From assembly GCA_004764695.1 (NCBI GenBank), contig SMSO01000036.1, forward strand, positions 2,330,001-2,394,000: a stretch of DNA of 64,000 nt. Direction: 5' to 3'. The translations under genes and the position numbers were made by a program. Origin of the DNA: Schizochytrium sp. TIO01 (lineage: Eukaryota > Sar > Bigyra > Thraustochytrida > Thraustochytriidae). Below are positions 1-11,083 of this stretch, one piece after another. The notes beneath the pieces were generated by a model. It was given only the letters and a program-made list of their open reading frames with translations, made no database searches and had not been told where the DNA came from. Positions within the stretch are counted from its first letter, which is position 1. Each line of letters opens with the position of its first letter.

Positions 1-18
1 GAACACTACGAAGGTACC

Positions 19-1764
19 ATGCATGCCAGACCTGCTATCACAAGGCAAGCGGCGGAGCTTGTTCGAGAGGGAAATGTTGCAGACAGGCTATACCAGCAAG
101 CGAGGGTAAAGCAGGCACATCAAGCTGCATCAAATCAGACACATCCTGCAAATTCAGCATCAGCACCTTCACTGCATGCTAGCTCTGGCTCAGGTGCCTC
201 CGGTGCTTCAACCACTGCTTCAGTTTCTGCTCAAAAGCAAAATATATCATCTCAACGACGACTTAGCACACCAGCTGGATTGCCTGTTTCGCAAAGCAAA
301 TCTTCCCAAGATAATGCCGTAGATCTTGCTGGAGTTAACGAAAGATCTCGCGCGCGACGCGCCAGCGAAATGTCGCATGGGACGCAGGCTCTTAAGCATG
401 CAGAAGGCCTGTACATGCGTGCACTCGAGGCTAAGCAAGCGCGCGAACGTGCAGTGCAGATGGAGAATGAAAAGTTTAGGAAACGAGCTAATCCAAAGCT
501 TGGGTCTAAGACGAAGAAGATTGCGGCAGAACTCGGGCAATCATCTAAAGAACGTCTTCTTAATCCTAGTAAGGAAGTGCAAGTCAGGCGCCAGACACGA
601 CGGGGCTCTGTACAAGAAGAAGACCTCACTTTTAAGCCACGGATTAATCCAACCTCGAAAAAGATTTTACGCAAGCAGCCAGGAGATACTAGTCTAGACG
701 AAGATCCCAATGCCGTGAAGGCGTCTCCTTATGACCGTTTATACGCAGAATCTAATTCACGAAAAGCACGGCAAGCTTCACTTGAAGTAAAGGCTCAAAT
801 CGAGCGTGAACAAAGTGAAGTACAAGAATGCACCTTCAAACCCCACATTACTCCATTCGAGCCTTTGGGTGACGAGCACAAATCAAAGCAGCAAGACGTT
901 GTGGACCGTCTCAAAGATTGGGATACACGTCGGGCATGTCGACTCGAACAGGAGCGCCGAGCAAAGGAGGCTGCTAATGAGCTTGGTGAAGAATACACAT
1001 TTGCACCTAAAATCAATCGGGCACGTCGGCAATCTAATGTAAGCGTGGTCTCTCCCAAAGACACCGAGAAGAAGAAAGCACCAGGCGTCGATGCTTACAT
1101 TGAGCGCCAACGTCGTGCTCGGGAAGAGCGTGAGCGTAAGGAAAAAGCTCATGAAAATACCACAGTCAAATGGACAAATCGTGTAACTATACCCGTGGCC
1201 CCTAAACTCGGTGTCGCAAGTCATCGCGCTGCAAATCTTGATCCGAGCCTTATACATAGTAGCAATCTACCATCAGAATCGTCGAACTCACAGGACCAGC
1301 AGGACCTCTCCGTACCATTAAATCAAACCTCTGTTGAGCGGCAACGCAGGGTGAGCAGCATCGCATCACGTAAATCTATTAGCGGGGCCTCACGTCGTAA
1401 CTCCGAGGTTGACGCAGAAGGTATGCCCCGACGTGCTCCCCCCCCTCGTCCACCGTCCTTGTCACCTGGCCTATCTGATGTTGGAGATATGTCCACATCC
1501 TCGTTTTCAATGCCTTCGCCAGAATCTCTCAGCGGGATTCGTAACCCAGAGGAGGTCCTAGAGCAGGCTAAGCAACAGGTCGCTATAGCAACGAAAATGC
1601 TCAAGACAAGGAAGGCCGCCCAGCGGAAGCAGGATTCGTTACCGCCTTCAGCGAAAATGTCTGTAGAACAGACTAACGAAGGGTCAGTTCGACGTGGAAA
1701 GTTTGATGCATCTGCATCACTTGATCAGTTCCATGTATTAAAGTCTCTTCTTCAGCAGCAATAG
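19..1764 (+). CDS. Charged protein with FxPxIN repeats (possibly 5'-truncated by the window edge)
   Basis: I do not recognise the family. The frame stays open from base 1 with no stop before the ATG at 19, so the true start may lie outside the window, although ACC before this ATG is an acceptable Kozak context. The protein (581 residues from this Met) is rich in Arg, Lys, Glu, Gln and Ser. It carries a recurring motif of the form T-F-x-P-x-I-N/T, with the Phe at residues 205, 273 and 328, and a weaker cousin near residue 155 (KFRKRANPKLGS). Between the motifs are stretches of Arg/Glu/Ala-rich sequence likely to form helix or coiled coil. The C-terminal half is Ser/Pro-rich and probably disordered, with a short helix near 515-545. 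The composition suggests a cytoskeletal or ciliary scaffold, but that is inference only. Confidence 0.8.
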   Translation: MHARPAITRQAAELVREGNVADRLYQQARVKQAHQAASNQTHPANSASAPSLHASSGSGASGASTTASVSAQKQNISSQRRLSTPAGLPVSQSKSSQDNAVDLAGVNERSRARRASEMSHGTQALKHAEGLYMRALEAKQARERAVQMENEKFRKRANPKLGSKTKKIAAELGQSSKERLLNPSKEVQVRRQTRRGSVQEEDLTFKPRINPTSKKILRKQPGDTSLDEDPNAVKASPYDRLYAESNSRKARQASLEVKAQIEREQSEVQECTFKPHITPFEPLGDEHKSKQQDVVDRLKDWDTRRACRLEQERRAKEAANELGEEYTFAPKINRARRQSNVSVVSPKDTEKKKAPGVDAYIERQRRAREERERKEKAHENTTVKWTNRVTIPVAPKLGVASHRAANLDPSLIHSSNLPSESSNSQDQQDLSVPLNQTSVERQRRVSSIASRKSISGASRRNSEVDAEGMPRRAPPPRPPSLSPGLSDVGDMSTSSFSMPSPESLSGIRNPEEVLEQAKQQVAIATKMLKTRKAAQRKQDSLPPSAKMSVEQTNEGSVRRGKFDASASLDQFHVLKSLLQQQ

Positions 1765-2611
1765 TCGCTAGCCTGCGAGGCCTATTATTTTGAATTTTGC
1801 AAGGCACCCAATATCACAGGCATCCCCGTTACTGCCACCCTTGCACATATTGTTCCTGTCACCTTAATCATTTTGTTCCCTCTTCCAAAACTAATACTAT
1901 TACTACTTCACTTTCATTCTCTCTTTTATATCAGAACCCTTTGTGCTGAAAGATTTCTCCCGTTTCTTTTATTCTTCAGGCCACTTCATACAATTATGCT
2001 CATTTTCAGCATTGCAGAAAATCATGACCTTCGCAGCATGAAGAGAGTGGAGCAGCAGACGTCTTCACAATTTTGTTCTTTCTGCCGTCTCTTCCTTTCT
2101 AATTTGATAAATCACAACACTGCCGGACAAAAGGACGTCTATATATATGAGAGCTTTTTGTTTGACTTGCGCGGCTGCGACGTCACTCCTCTGATTGCGG
2201 TTCATTGAGGCTTTTCTGGCACTCTTTCAAAGCTTGCCAGCCTCTTCTGCTCCGCGCTAGGTACAGTAGGTTACATGTGACCAAAGCGCACGTGGCTACA
2301 TTACAAAGAGGAAAGTCTAACTCTTTTTATGTGAAGGCCTGCTTTGGTTCCATTGCCACTCCTCTTTGCGGCCAGCCGCGATAGTGCTGAGACACCCAAG
2401 AGCCTGTGCCTTGGCCAGCTGTACCTACCACGCTCGGCTTAACTCTTGAAGATTACTCTGGTCCTGTGGCGTAATAGGTGCACGCATTAGGATTGTCTAT
2501 TAGGTCCTATGAGCGGCAGTACCTAGTTAATAAAATCTTGGATTCGAGATCATCATCGACGAGCAAACTCACAACGCAGGCATTGACTAATCGCAACCTA
2601 TCGAATACACC
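1765..2611. other. Intergenic gap between two plus-strand genes
   Basis: The gap holds the 3' flank of the upstream gene and the 5' flank of the phosphatase gene. Reading frames here are short and begin at non-ATG codons. A TATATATATGA tract near 2140 is AT-rich, but it is too far from the next ATG to be called a TATA box. Nothing else is recognisable. Confidence 0.6.
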
Positions 2612-3646
2612 ATGGATACGTCTGAATGTGAGAGTCCGCGCGTGCTCGTGAGTGACGTCCTTGCTGTGAGCGCTCAGCTCGCGCTAGATGCAGGTGCTGT
2701 AATTAGAGACATTCACGCTCGCGGACCAGCGGCACTTGGCACCGTGAACAAACTCGCTTCAGAAGAAGAAACGTCTGGCGTTGAAGAAGGAGCTGCCAAA
2801 ACAACCTTTGGTGAGGACTTTGACCCCCAAACTGCCGCAGATCGTGAGGCAGAACTGCTGCTGTTGAGAGGTCTGCGGAAATCATTCCCTGGGCTTCAGA
2901 TTGTGGGAGAAGAACACCATTCAGGGCTCTTGGAGAGTACACCCGCGAAGGAGGACGCAAATGCTACCACAAGCACTGTGGACTTTGCGCAATTTCTAAA
3001 CGGGTATGCTAAGGATCACGAGGGCGATGAAAAAATTGAACTTGAACGTGTTCTGGTGTTTGTTGATCCTCTCGATGGGACACGCTCTTTCATCAATGGT
3101 GCATTAGAGTATGTTACCACCCTGGTTGGCATTTGTGTAGATGGTGTTCCAGTCGCAGGTATAATTAGTATGGTTTTTGGAGGTACTATGCTTCTCGGGG
3201 GGCATTGTGTCGGTGGAGTTTTCCATTTCGATGTTGAAAAACCTGATGGCTTGGAACCGGTTCGAGGTGAAAGTAAGCGAAAGGCCGTTATATCGTCAAG
3301 TCGTTCAGAGGGAGTTGTTGCCAAGCTTGTAAAAGAACTTGTTGCTCTTGATATCATTGAGCCTGAGTGTGTCCAAGCCTCTGGAGCAGGCTACAAGTTT
3401 GCTCTTGTCGTAACAGGAGAGGCCGGGATTTATCCTTTCCCACGGCCTGGCACATGTCGATGGGACTCTTGTGCGGGTACTGCTCTTGTTTTAGCGCGTG
3501 GTGGTGCCGTGCTTGATGCTGATGGAAAACCAATTATCTACGACCAGACAAAAAGTGAAAATGACCGTGGTTTCGTAGCTTGCCAAGACCAAGAAGTTTG
3601 TAAACTAATCTGTCAACACATTGCCAATGAAACTAAAGAAGCTTAA
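2612..3646 (+). CDS. 3'(2'),5'-bisphosphate nucleotidase / inositol monophosphatase family
   Basis: This is a 344-residue member of the lithium-sensitive, metal-dependent phosphatase fold, most like BPNT1/PAP phosphatases, which hydrolyse 3'-phosphoadenosine 5'-phosphate to AMP and so relieve a by-product of sulfation. The metal-site motifs are all visible: VGEE with Glu100-101, DPLDGT at 152-157 and WDSCAG starting at Trp284-Asp285. An N-terminal DPQTAADREAE segment matches the family's D-x-x-T-x-A-D element. The start ATG lies in CACCATGG, a strong Kozak context, and the length is normal for the family. No targeting peptide is obvious, so it is probably cytosolic. Within the family, BPNT1 fits better than a plain inositol monophosphatase, but substrate choice cannot be settled from motifs. 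Confidence 0.88.
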   Translation: MDTSECESPRVLVSDVLAVSAQLALDAGAVIRDIHARGPAALGTVNKLASEEETSGVEEGAAKTTFGEDFDPQTAADREAELLLLRGLRKSFPGLQIVGEEHHSGLLESTPAKEDANATTSTVDFAQFLNGYAKDHEGDEKIELERVLVFVDPLDGTRSFINGALEYVTTLVGICVDGVPVAGIISMVFGGTMLLGGHCVGGVFHFDVEKPDGLEPVRGESKRKAVISSSRSEGVVAKLVKELVALDIIEPECVQASGAGYKFALVVTGEAGIYPFPRPGTCRWDSCAGTALVLARGGAVLDADGKPIIYDQTKSENDRGFVACQDQEVCKLICQHIANETKEA

Positions 3647-4461
3647 ATAATCATTTCCCTGCCATCTTTGTATTCATACTTTTAAGTTCGACTTCTATAC
3701 CGCGTTCCAAAGACGATTGGGAGTATCATTTACTCTATCCGGAGCGTTATCTGCTGTTCCGAAATACCTTTCTGAAAATATTGAAATATGGCAAAACTTT
3801 CATAACATGCAATGTTTGATGAAGTTTCGTGCCTCGTAAGATGTATCTTCGTTTATATTGCTGTCTACGGATAAAGGAGGACTTTGCGTCCAGGGTAGGA
3901 AAAGGTTCGTATTGTTTTTTTATATTATGAAAAAAGAAGAAGAAGAAGAAAAAAAGGTAAAGGAATGAAAGGTCTGGGATTGCTTGAGTGACACCATCAA
4001 GATCAAGATAAAACCAAAAATTAATAATGATTTTGAAAAAAGTAATCGATGATTAAATTGCAGAAGGAAGAAGTGCACATGCAGTTCTAATGGTGGATTT
4101 GCCTAAAAGGCTTTTTAGAAAAAAACAAACAGACATGGCTACACGTTTGGATAATGGTGAAGAACTGGCACTCCCTAAAAATGCAAAGGGTGAAAAACAA
4201 AAGAGTGAACTGGGTGGAAAGAAAACAAAAAACTTGGAAAGCCAAAAGAGGCAATCATGAACCGCGCATGCGAATACAGGTTGATGCGCGTATTGCAACA
4301 CCCCGATGACAGGAAGTTTTGTTTCTTATTTCTGGTCGCAGTCTAGTTATTTTTTGTTGTTTTTTTAATACGCAGATTGCACAAGTGCTTGTTGCGACCA
4401 GAATAAAGCTTGACATTAAATGTTCAAGGAAAAGAGGAGCAAGCAACGCTATGTAATTTGG
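3647..4461. other. Convergent intergenic gap
   Basis: This gap lies between the 3' ends of the phosphatase gene and the kinase gene, which converge. It is AT-rich, with a purine run of A and GAA at about 3935-3958. Reading frames here are short and unlike known proteins. It is likely to hold both 3' untranslated regions and polyadenylation signals. Confidence 0.55.
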
Positions 4462-5787
4462 TCATGGATCAGCCTTCTTGTTACCTTTTTTCTTGGCATT
4501 GAGAATATTCGTTGCCCAAACGGAGAATTCAGCCCTAGTGCCTGCCGTTTTAATGAACTCATCTTCGAGCAGAAGCTGCTCGCTAGACCATCTTTCCGCG
4601 GGGTCTTTGGCTAGACATCTGGCAAGAAACTGGTTATATTCATCGCTCCACCGACCGGGCTTTTTTAACTTAGGCCCCTCTTTCTGCGAGGCGATAAGCA
4701 TGAGTGCACGGTGAGGAACCTCGTCCATGAAGGGCGGGTCACCCTCGGCAAGCTCCATGGCAGTAATACCGAGACTCCAGACATCGACCTTTGCGTCATA
4801 ATCTTGCTGCTTAATGACCTCGGGTGCCATCCAGTATGGCGTGCCTACAAGACTCTTGCGCTTCGACTCTTCGCGTGTAACAGCAATTGCGAAACCAAAA
4901 TCGGCAAGCTTGACAATTCCATTGTAACCTACGAGGACATTATCACTCTTAATGTCGCGATGAAGCAGATGCTTGCGGTGCATATGGGCAAGCGCAATAA
5001 GAATTTGTTGGCAAACATAAGCCATAAGAGGCTCAGGCCACTTGGGTACGCCGTCACCAACCAAGTCATAGAGGTTTCCACCATCAATGTACTCCATCGA
5101 GATCCAGATTGAATCTTGGTAGGCAATCGCCTCACCGTACTGGACAACATTCGCATGTTCGGCCATAGCATGGATGGCAATTTCCTGCTTAATGTACGTA
5201 AGTTCTTCCATTGGTGCGATTTTAACAGCTTTGATCTCTCCAGTACGCAGGTCGGTGACCTTGTACACAACACCACCTGCACCTTCACCGAGTTTCTTTT
5301 CCTTGCGGAAAATCTTGTTTGGGTCCATCGTTTTGATTTCCCACTTCTCCATCATGAGCGCTTTAAGAACCTGCTTGCTTGGCAACTGAGGTTTCGGGCC
5401 CTGGAAGTGAAAGCGGAGAACGTCTAAGACAACATCAGGGTGTTCTTGGACATCATCCTTGGTAATTCCACTGTTCTTGAGCACAGTCTCCCATTCCGTA
5501 GGGAGTCCTTTGAATCCAGTTTCACTTGAAGGGTCCACCTCCACGTGGTCATGCTTCTTGAAATTGAAGGGCTTGCCAATTTCCATTGCGGCGTGGGAAG
5601 AGTGTCCGCTAATGCTACTGTGCCTTAAAAGGCCCTCGATTTTGCTCAAGCCGCTCTCCAAGCTCTTGGGCACCTTGAACTTCAGTTTCGTCGAGCGCTT
5701 CTTGAATGCCTTCGAGCGCGAGCTTGAGCCAGTGTCTTCTTCATAGCTCTCTTCCTCCTCGTACTCGCTGGGTCTGTATTTACTCAT
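4462..5787 (-). CDS. PAK/Ste20-family serine/threonine kinase with CRIB-like domain
   Basis: The protein has 441 residues. After an acidic/basic N-terminus comes a CRIB/p21-binding region (about 69-115: IGKPFNFKKHDHVEVD and following), then a Ste20-type kinase domain (about 160-430). Kinase landmarks are the glycine loop GEGAGGVVYK, the β3 Lys189 in AVKIAP, HRDIKSDN with catalytic Asp278, DFGFA, and the activation-segment signature GTPYWMAPEVI, which is typical of Ste20/PAK kinases. PAKs are normally effectors of Cdc42/Rac GTPases acting on cytoskeleton and polarity. The CRIB core departs from I-S-x-P-x-x-F-x-H-x-x-H-V-G: the first His is Lys78 and the Gly is Glu83, while Phe76, His81 and Val82 are kept. 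GTPase binding may therefore be altered. The kinase call is secure; the PAK subfamily is likely. Confidence 0.93.
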   Translation of the reverse strand: MSKYRPSEYEEEESYEEDTGSSSRSKAFKKRSTKLKFKVPKSLESGLSKIEGLLRHSSISGHSSHAAMEIGKPFNFKKHDHVEVDPSSETGFKGLPTEWETVLKNSGITKDDVQEHPDVVLDVLRFHFQGPKPQLPSKQVLKALMMEKWEIKTMDPNKIFRKEKKLGEGAGGVVYKVTDLRTGEIKAVKIAPMEELTYIKQEIAIHAMAEHANVVQYGEAIAYQDSIWISMEYIDGGNLYDLVGDGVPKWPEPLMAYVCQQILIALAHMHRKHLLHRDIKSDNVLVGYNGIVKLADFGFAIAVTREESKRKSLVGTPYWMAPEVIKQQDYDAKVDVWSLGITAMELAEGDPPFMDEVPHRALMLIASQKEGPKLKKPGRWSDEYNQFLARCLAKDPAERWSSEQLLLEDEFIKTAGTRAEFSVWATNILNAKKKGNKKADP

Positions 5788-6048
5788 TGTGGATGGTTTT
5801 GCAAGAGTTCTAGTCTGCAGTTTCTCCGCTAGTCGTTACTTTCAAGCAGCGTATACTCGCTGCTGATGCGTCTGCAAGTTATCTTGTATCCCTACAAGAG
5901 GCAACTAAGCACGTGCAAAAGTGCTTGAATGAATATTAAGTTTCTTCGCACAACACACCAAGCAATCTGTATACCTTGCTCAAATCCTAACTGTTCACGA
6001 ACACCACTCAGGTAGCAGTGGCAAGCGAATCTCCTACCGTTAAAATCA

Positions 6049-6393
6049 ATGAAGTCTGTCTATGTCAAATTATCAGAGATGTTGCCAATGACAGAGAACA
6101 AGAGAGATTACCCTTCTGACTTCAATCAAGTCGCCAAAGCTATATATCAGAAATTGCAGCGCGCAGTGCTCTCAATCAATGGACCGATCGATCGCTCGCT
6201 CGCACACACCCCTGCTTCGCTGTATGTAAGTGCTGTCTCAAAATTGATGAGAGATGAGGTCCAAGAGCGATGTCGAGCTTTGCGGCGAGGACAAAGGTCT
6301 GCAGCGCCCTTTAGTGAAGAGCCAAACGAAGCTCTCGCAGCAAATATACTTCCAGACCAAGGTCTGACAAGAAGGGTGCGAAGGCGAGTTTGA
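6049..6393 (+). CDS. Hypothetical short ORF, doubtful
   Basis: This 114-residue frame opens with ATG in a weak context (T at -3). It lies divergently upstream of the kinase gene and has a mixed, Arg-rich composition. No domain, signal or repeat is recognised. It could be a small lineage-specific protein but may be chance, because the surrounding DNA has low-complexity CGCT and GATC runs. It is listed only because it is ATG-initiated and longer than most neighbouring frames. Confidence 0.15.
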   Translation: MKSVYVKLSEMLPMTENKRDYPSDFNQVAKAIYQKLQRAVLSINGPIDRSLAHTPASLYVSAVSKLMRDEVQERCRALRRGQRSAAPFSEEPNEALAANILPDQGLTRRVRRRV

Positions 6394-6670
6394 GCGTGAA
6401 GAGAGAGAGGGAAGTCTCAACTCAACCTGAGGTGATTTACTTAATTCTACAGCGATCCCTCGCTCGCTCGATACGGCGCGCGATGTTGTTGACCGTGCAG
6501 GACCACCAGCGTAGAGGATTACCCGGGCAGTTGCGAAGCGGTATGAGTGGATACCAAAGCAAGTCCAGTGTCACGCAACTCGCGCGAGCACGACGAGCGT
6601 CGATAGACTGGCGGAGCACGCGCCGACTTTGTTTCTTTGTTTGCTTGTTTCTTTGTTTCTTACTTCTCGT

Positions 6671-6674
6671 TTCT

Positions 6675-6705
<31 letters not shown>

Positions 6706-6706
6706 A
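6671..6706. repeat. (TTTC)n microsatellite
   Basis: Seven perfect TTTC units, preceded by TTTG/TTTC-like sequence from about 6630. This is one of several TTTC arrays in the window. Confidence 0.95.
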
Positions 6707-6894
6707 TTGAGAAAACAAAACAAACAAAAACTTTCTAATTCTTTTCTCTCTCTGTCTCTTTCCTTAAAAAGGTTCAAACTTATTGATTGTTTGTTTGTCT
6801 TTTGTTATCTCCGCCTTCTTTCTTTCTTGTCGCCTGAGGTCTCTTTCTTAGATTCCGTCTGTCTGTGAACCTCGTCTTCCCGCAAGAGAGCACC

Positions 6895-6982
6895 GCTGCT
6901 GCTGCTGCTGCTGCCGACAGGTTCCCGAAGACCGCGCTGAGCCGCTGCGAGAGGCCTGCCTGCCTGCCTGCCTGCCTGCCTG
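6895..6982. repeat. (CTG)n and (GCCT)n microsatellites
   Basis: A CTG/GCT run spans about 6895-6914. Roughly seven GCCT units span 6954-6982. Both lie in gene-free sequence. Confidence 0.9.
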
Positions 6983-7660
6983 GGCTCGACAGCGGCGCGA
7001 GAGGATCAGAACGGCACTCAATGGACGAAAGGATTCGTGAGTGCGAAGAGATTCAAATCAATTCAATTCAATGCGCAAGTGAAAGAATCGAGCGATTGAA
7101 AACGAGGCCAACCAAAGAAAGAAAGAAAGAAAGACTCACGCACCTAGCTGCCTCCGAGCTGGCGAGCTGGGTGGCTGCGTGGGTGGCTCGCTGCCTCTCC
7201 GTCTCCAGCTAGGCGGCTGGCTAGCTAGATCGCAGCTCGCTCGCTCGCTCGCTCAATCGCCTTCCGAGTCTGCCTGGGCGCGGGACCCGGGCACGAGGCA
7301 TCCGTGGCCCTCTAAAACTTGTAGCATATATGTCCCCTGTGAGCAGCAAAATATTTGAGGAAACAGCCAGAATCTTGGAACGACCGCGGATTAACATGGC
7401 GCGTTCTTTTCGTTCTTTTGGAGCAAGCCTCGCCCCGCGCGTGCCGCAAGCGCAAACCCGGTGGCAACGGCGAACGGGCAGCACGAAGGCGGATTTGGGA
7501 GCAGGGAGGGGCCCCAGAGGTCTAAGGGACTGCACAGACCAAGTTTGGGCCCCCACAAGACAGCCCGTGCTGCGTATTCCGCTGGGGATGTGCTTGGCAC
7601 GCGTGGGTTGATACGAGTCGCGAAAGACCTCTATAAGCAAGGATATCCTAGGCTCTTTAC

Positions 7661-7687
7661 ATCCATGTGCACGCGTAGCACATGGAT
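7661..7687. repeat. Perfect 10-bp inverted repeat (hairpin)
   Basis: The arms ATCCATGTGC and GCACATGGAT are perfectly complementary across a 7-base spacer (ACGCGTA). No gene is adjacent, so a role is unknown. Confidence 0.85.
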
Positions 7688-10600
7688 AGCTTAAAAGCTA
7701 GTAAACATTGCAGCGTGTGATCTGACCCCGTGTGCGAGCTGGGTAGAGTATCATTTACTGGGGGCACACGGGGGTAGAGAAGACGTTTTAGAGTATTGTG
7801 AGTGTGTGCTGCGAAACGAGGTGTCCGAAAGAGGATTCTGTGATGAGAGATCACTCACGGTGTCAGTCCACACAATCTGACACCATTTCAAGGACACGAA
7901 TGCAGAAGCTCAACATCAGCAGATCCAACCAACATCGGTTCACACAATTCAGCAATCACTACCACTGCCTGGCTAACCTATTTTGTATTTCGATTTTCAG
8001 TGAACTGATCGAGATGAGAAAACTATGGATGGATTGATTTTATTATTGTTTAAGGACAGTCCAACTGCAACCAAGGTATTGTATTGATTTCGACTGATGT
8101 GGCCAAAAAGGACACAGCCCAGAGATACTTATGAAGCAGGAAAAGCAGGTGCAGGTCTGCAGAAAGGCGCCCTGAAACGGAAAAGCTCACACGAGAAGAA
8201 TCGACATGTTTTTACTTGAATGCCGGTACCAGCAAAACAAGTACTGCTCGAGCAAAGGCTCTTCGGTCACCAAGAGTTCCAAACCGCGCAATAGTGACAA
8301 TGATGATGATGGGTGCGCAATGAAGAGAGAGGTTCAAGAGATACTGATGAGGTGGATGAAGCGGGACAAGAGCAGTCACGGTAGCTGCAGCTTCATTGCC
8401 AGACTGGTACAGGCAACTAACTAGGTACACAGATGGCTACAAATGCTGAAGAAACGATATCATCAGTCGCTTCTAGTAGACAGACACATGGTTAACATCG
8501 AGAGAAGCCACCGCAGGTGCCAAGATGGGTTCACCTGCTCTGTAATCAGGCAGATTCATCGCACGAGGTACCTTGAAAGCGCTCTGTTCGGTCAGAGGCA
8601 ATTCCTATGAAAACCTTCTACTTGGATTTTAACTCAAGTCAGCACACGTATAATATAACTTCCTATCTGAGTCTGGCCTCAAGACTCATCACCGAATACT
8701 GGCGGAGTCCACAGCTGATCGAGACAGCTTTTACCAAACTTTCTTAAGACCGAGTAGGCATGAAACCTAGTATGCGCAAGCAGCATCAGAAGAGTGTGCA
8801 CCATGAATTACTTCCTACTGCACTTTGACAGATGTCATCTGACACGAGGTCTACTCAACTACTCAACAGCAGGTTCTGCCTGCCAGTTGGTCTGTCGGAG
8901 TGCAAGAAGTGCAGGAAACTCCTCGCGTTCGTACGATTGGTTGCTAGGTAGGTAGACATTTATTTACTCATAAAGGTATCGAGATACAGAGTTCGTCGTT
9001 TTCTTTTCTTTTCGCTTCTTCCTCAATGTTTCTAGGTCACACTGTTGTACGTCTGTCGTGAACTCCGTTGACTGGTCAGAAGAACTTTAGGCGCTCACTT
9101 GCTACCAAGATTGCGCAGAAATTAGCACAGATGGGTGTACCATTCTAGTTCGAGGAGCCCGTGACTGGTCTCCAAGGCCCGTCAGTGCGTATCAAATGAT
9201 ACAGGCCGTGATCCTCCTAATTTGGAGTAGTACGGAAGCACCAGAGTAGTTTTAGATTTTCGCTATTTAATAAAACAAATCATTCATACAAATAGAAACG
9301 AAAAAACCCTGGTTTGTTGAACCACAAAGTCGAGCTGTGAGGTGCGAGCTTGCTGTTCAGTAACCCTTCAAAAGAATAAATAAGTAATAAAATAACTAGA
9401 ACGTGTGTCTGTATTCGCAGCTTGGTTGATTTAATTAGGGCTATCCACATAGGTAAAAAAAATGCTGGTGAGAGAAACTAAATAAAGTAAAAGCTCTGAT
9501 CAATCAGAGTACAACAATGGGAGAATTTAGTTATACGATCGCTAAAAACGAAATATTGATTGGTGAAAGATCTTTCGAAAGAATGGCAAATATCCCAATT
9601 GCAAAACCCATGCGGTATTACGTTCACAAAAGTCCATTTTCAATCATCTCTGTTGATCGAAAAAGTAAGTCCCTGGTGTTTTGTGGGTCGCTAGATTGTT
9701 CTTTTCAAAGAAATCTAGTTCTGCTCTAAAACTACGGAAGGCAGACGGCTCCCAATGCTTGGCGAGAAAGTTTCAAGAATTTACAATCTTGTCTGCAGTG
9801 CAGATTGCACGCTAGCTTGTTCACAACTACAAAGACAATGCCTGTGATGCGCATTGCACTGCCCTCAGGCTCCCTACTAATAATTCCATTAGTGTTTCCG
9901 CGCGACTTACTCAGTGTATGTTAAGGAACACCATTTTTTCCTTCACTGCAACACAATCATACGTTTTGTTTTTTTTACTGCCCACTGCCATGATACTTCC
10001 CTTGTGCATTTTATTCGCTCAAACGTTTAACGATTTATATCACTTCTCGAAAAGGATGTGGCATTCACTTCAACTGTAGGTTTCGGTGTAGGAGCAAGGT
10101 TACTTTATATATGCTAATTATATCAGGACTCTGTTTTTGCCTGCAATGCTCTATATCATTCGTTGTGCCTTCCAAAGTTCATGGCGCAAGACAAGGTTAT
10201 ATATACTGTTCAAAATGCAAAACCCACAGACAAATCAGCCATCTTTGCACATGTGGTGAGGTTGGAGCGTGTGCAAACCACACGCTCCAAAACTGCTCTG
10301 GCCTTCACACGCTCGCACATTTTCTTACCTCCCCTGACTACAAATCTTGCGCAAGTCCTAAAGTTATATACTACTAAACCTAGGCGAAAACTCCCAAACT
10401 TGTGTGTGTCGCGAGCACTGTGCTAGTGCCATGAGCGATCCAAAACACTGGGAAACACAAGTCTGCCGTGCTCATTTTCCGTTCAGTCTATGCACATTTA
10501 GTTTCTGTGTATGTATGGACATGTGTACAACTTTTCAGGGAGCTTTTAATTTTGAAAGTTATAGTTATAGTTTGTTAGTTTGGTTTTTTAGAGTTCTCTC

Positions 10601-11083
10601 CTACGTCATCACTACTCATAACTACTAGATGGTTACTCTTTCTTTTTCTTCTTTTGACAAGAAACGTTGAGACTTGCCAGGTCATGGCTCATTGTTCTCC
10701 ACCACGTCCCAGAATCTATATGGTCTCTTTACAACACATTGTCCTGGAAACTTACACCCTATCCTTATCCTAAGGTTGAATGAGAAAGGGTCACCTCTAT
10801 ATTTGCCTTTGCCTGATTCCAAGAAGTTATGTAGAGGCCAACTCATAAAATCTTTACGAAAATGAAAAGGAACTTTTAGTTCATTGAATACTTTTTTCCT
10901 CTCCGCATCTATGCTCATTTACCTATTACTTCAACGATCGATCCCTCCGTTACGTAGGTTGCAGAACATTATCGATCTACCATTGCTTTGACCGCTGTCG
11001 CGGGATCTCGCGAGGCGGGATAGGTGATAGACCTGGGCTCTGGAAACACCTTAGCTTATCTCAAAGAGGGTTTCTGGAGGACA

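Larger units (their letters stand above)
5788..11083. other. 5.3-kb gap without a convincing gene
   Basis: The first part holds the 5' flank of the kinase gene. From 6.6 to 7.3 kb it contains several simple repeats (TTTC, CTG, GCCT and CGCT units). A perfect 10-bp inverted repeat lies at 7661-7687. Short open frames occur, for example at 7330-7611, whose internal segment beginning MARSFRSFG is Arg-rich like a mitochondrial presequence, but none continues into a recognisable domain. From 8.0 to 11.0 kb nothing is recognisable. A first exon of the downstream acyltransferase gene cannot be excluded. Confidence 0.5.

Noticed and set aside
1873-2208. Hydrophobic 111-codon frame after the first gene
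   Set aside because: It begins at TTG and its Phe/Leu richness comes from a T-rich tract.
2500-2560. Possible tRNA B-box near TTGGATTCGAGATC
   Set aside because: The T-loop consensus fails at the final C and no acceptor or D-arm can be paired; no tRNA is called.
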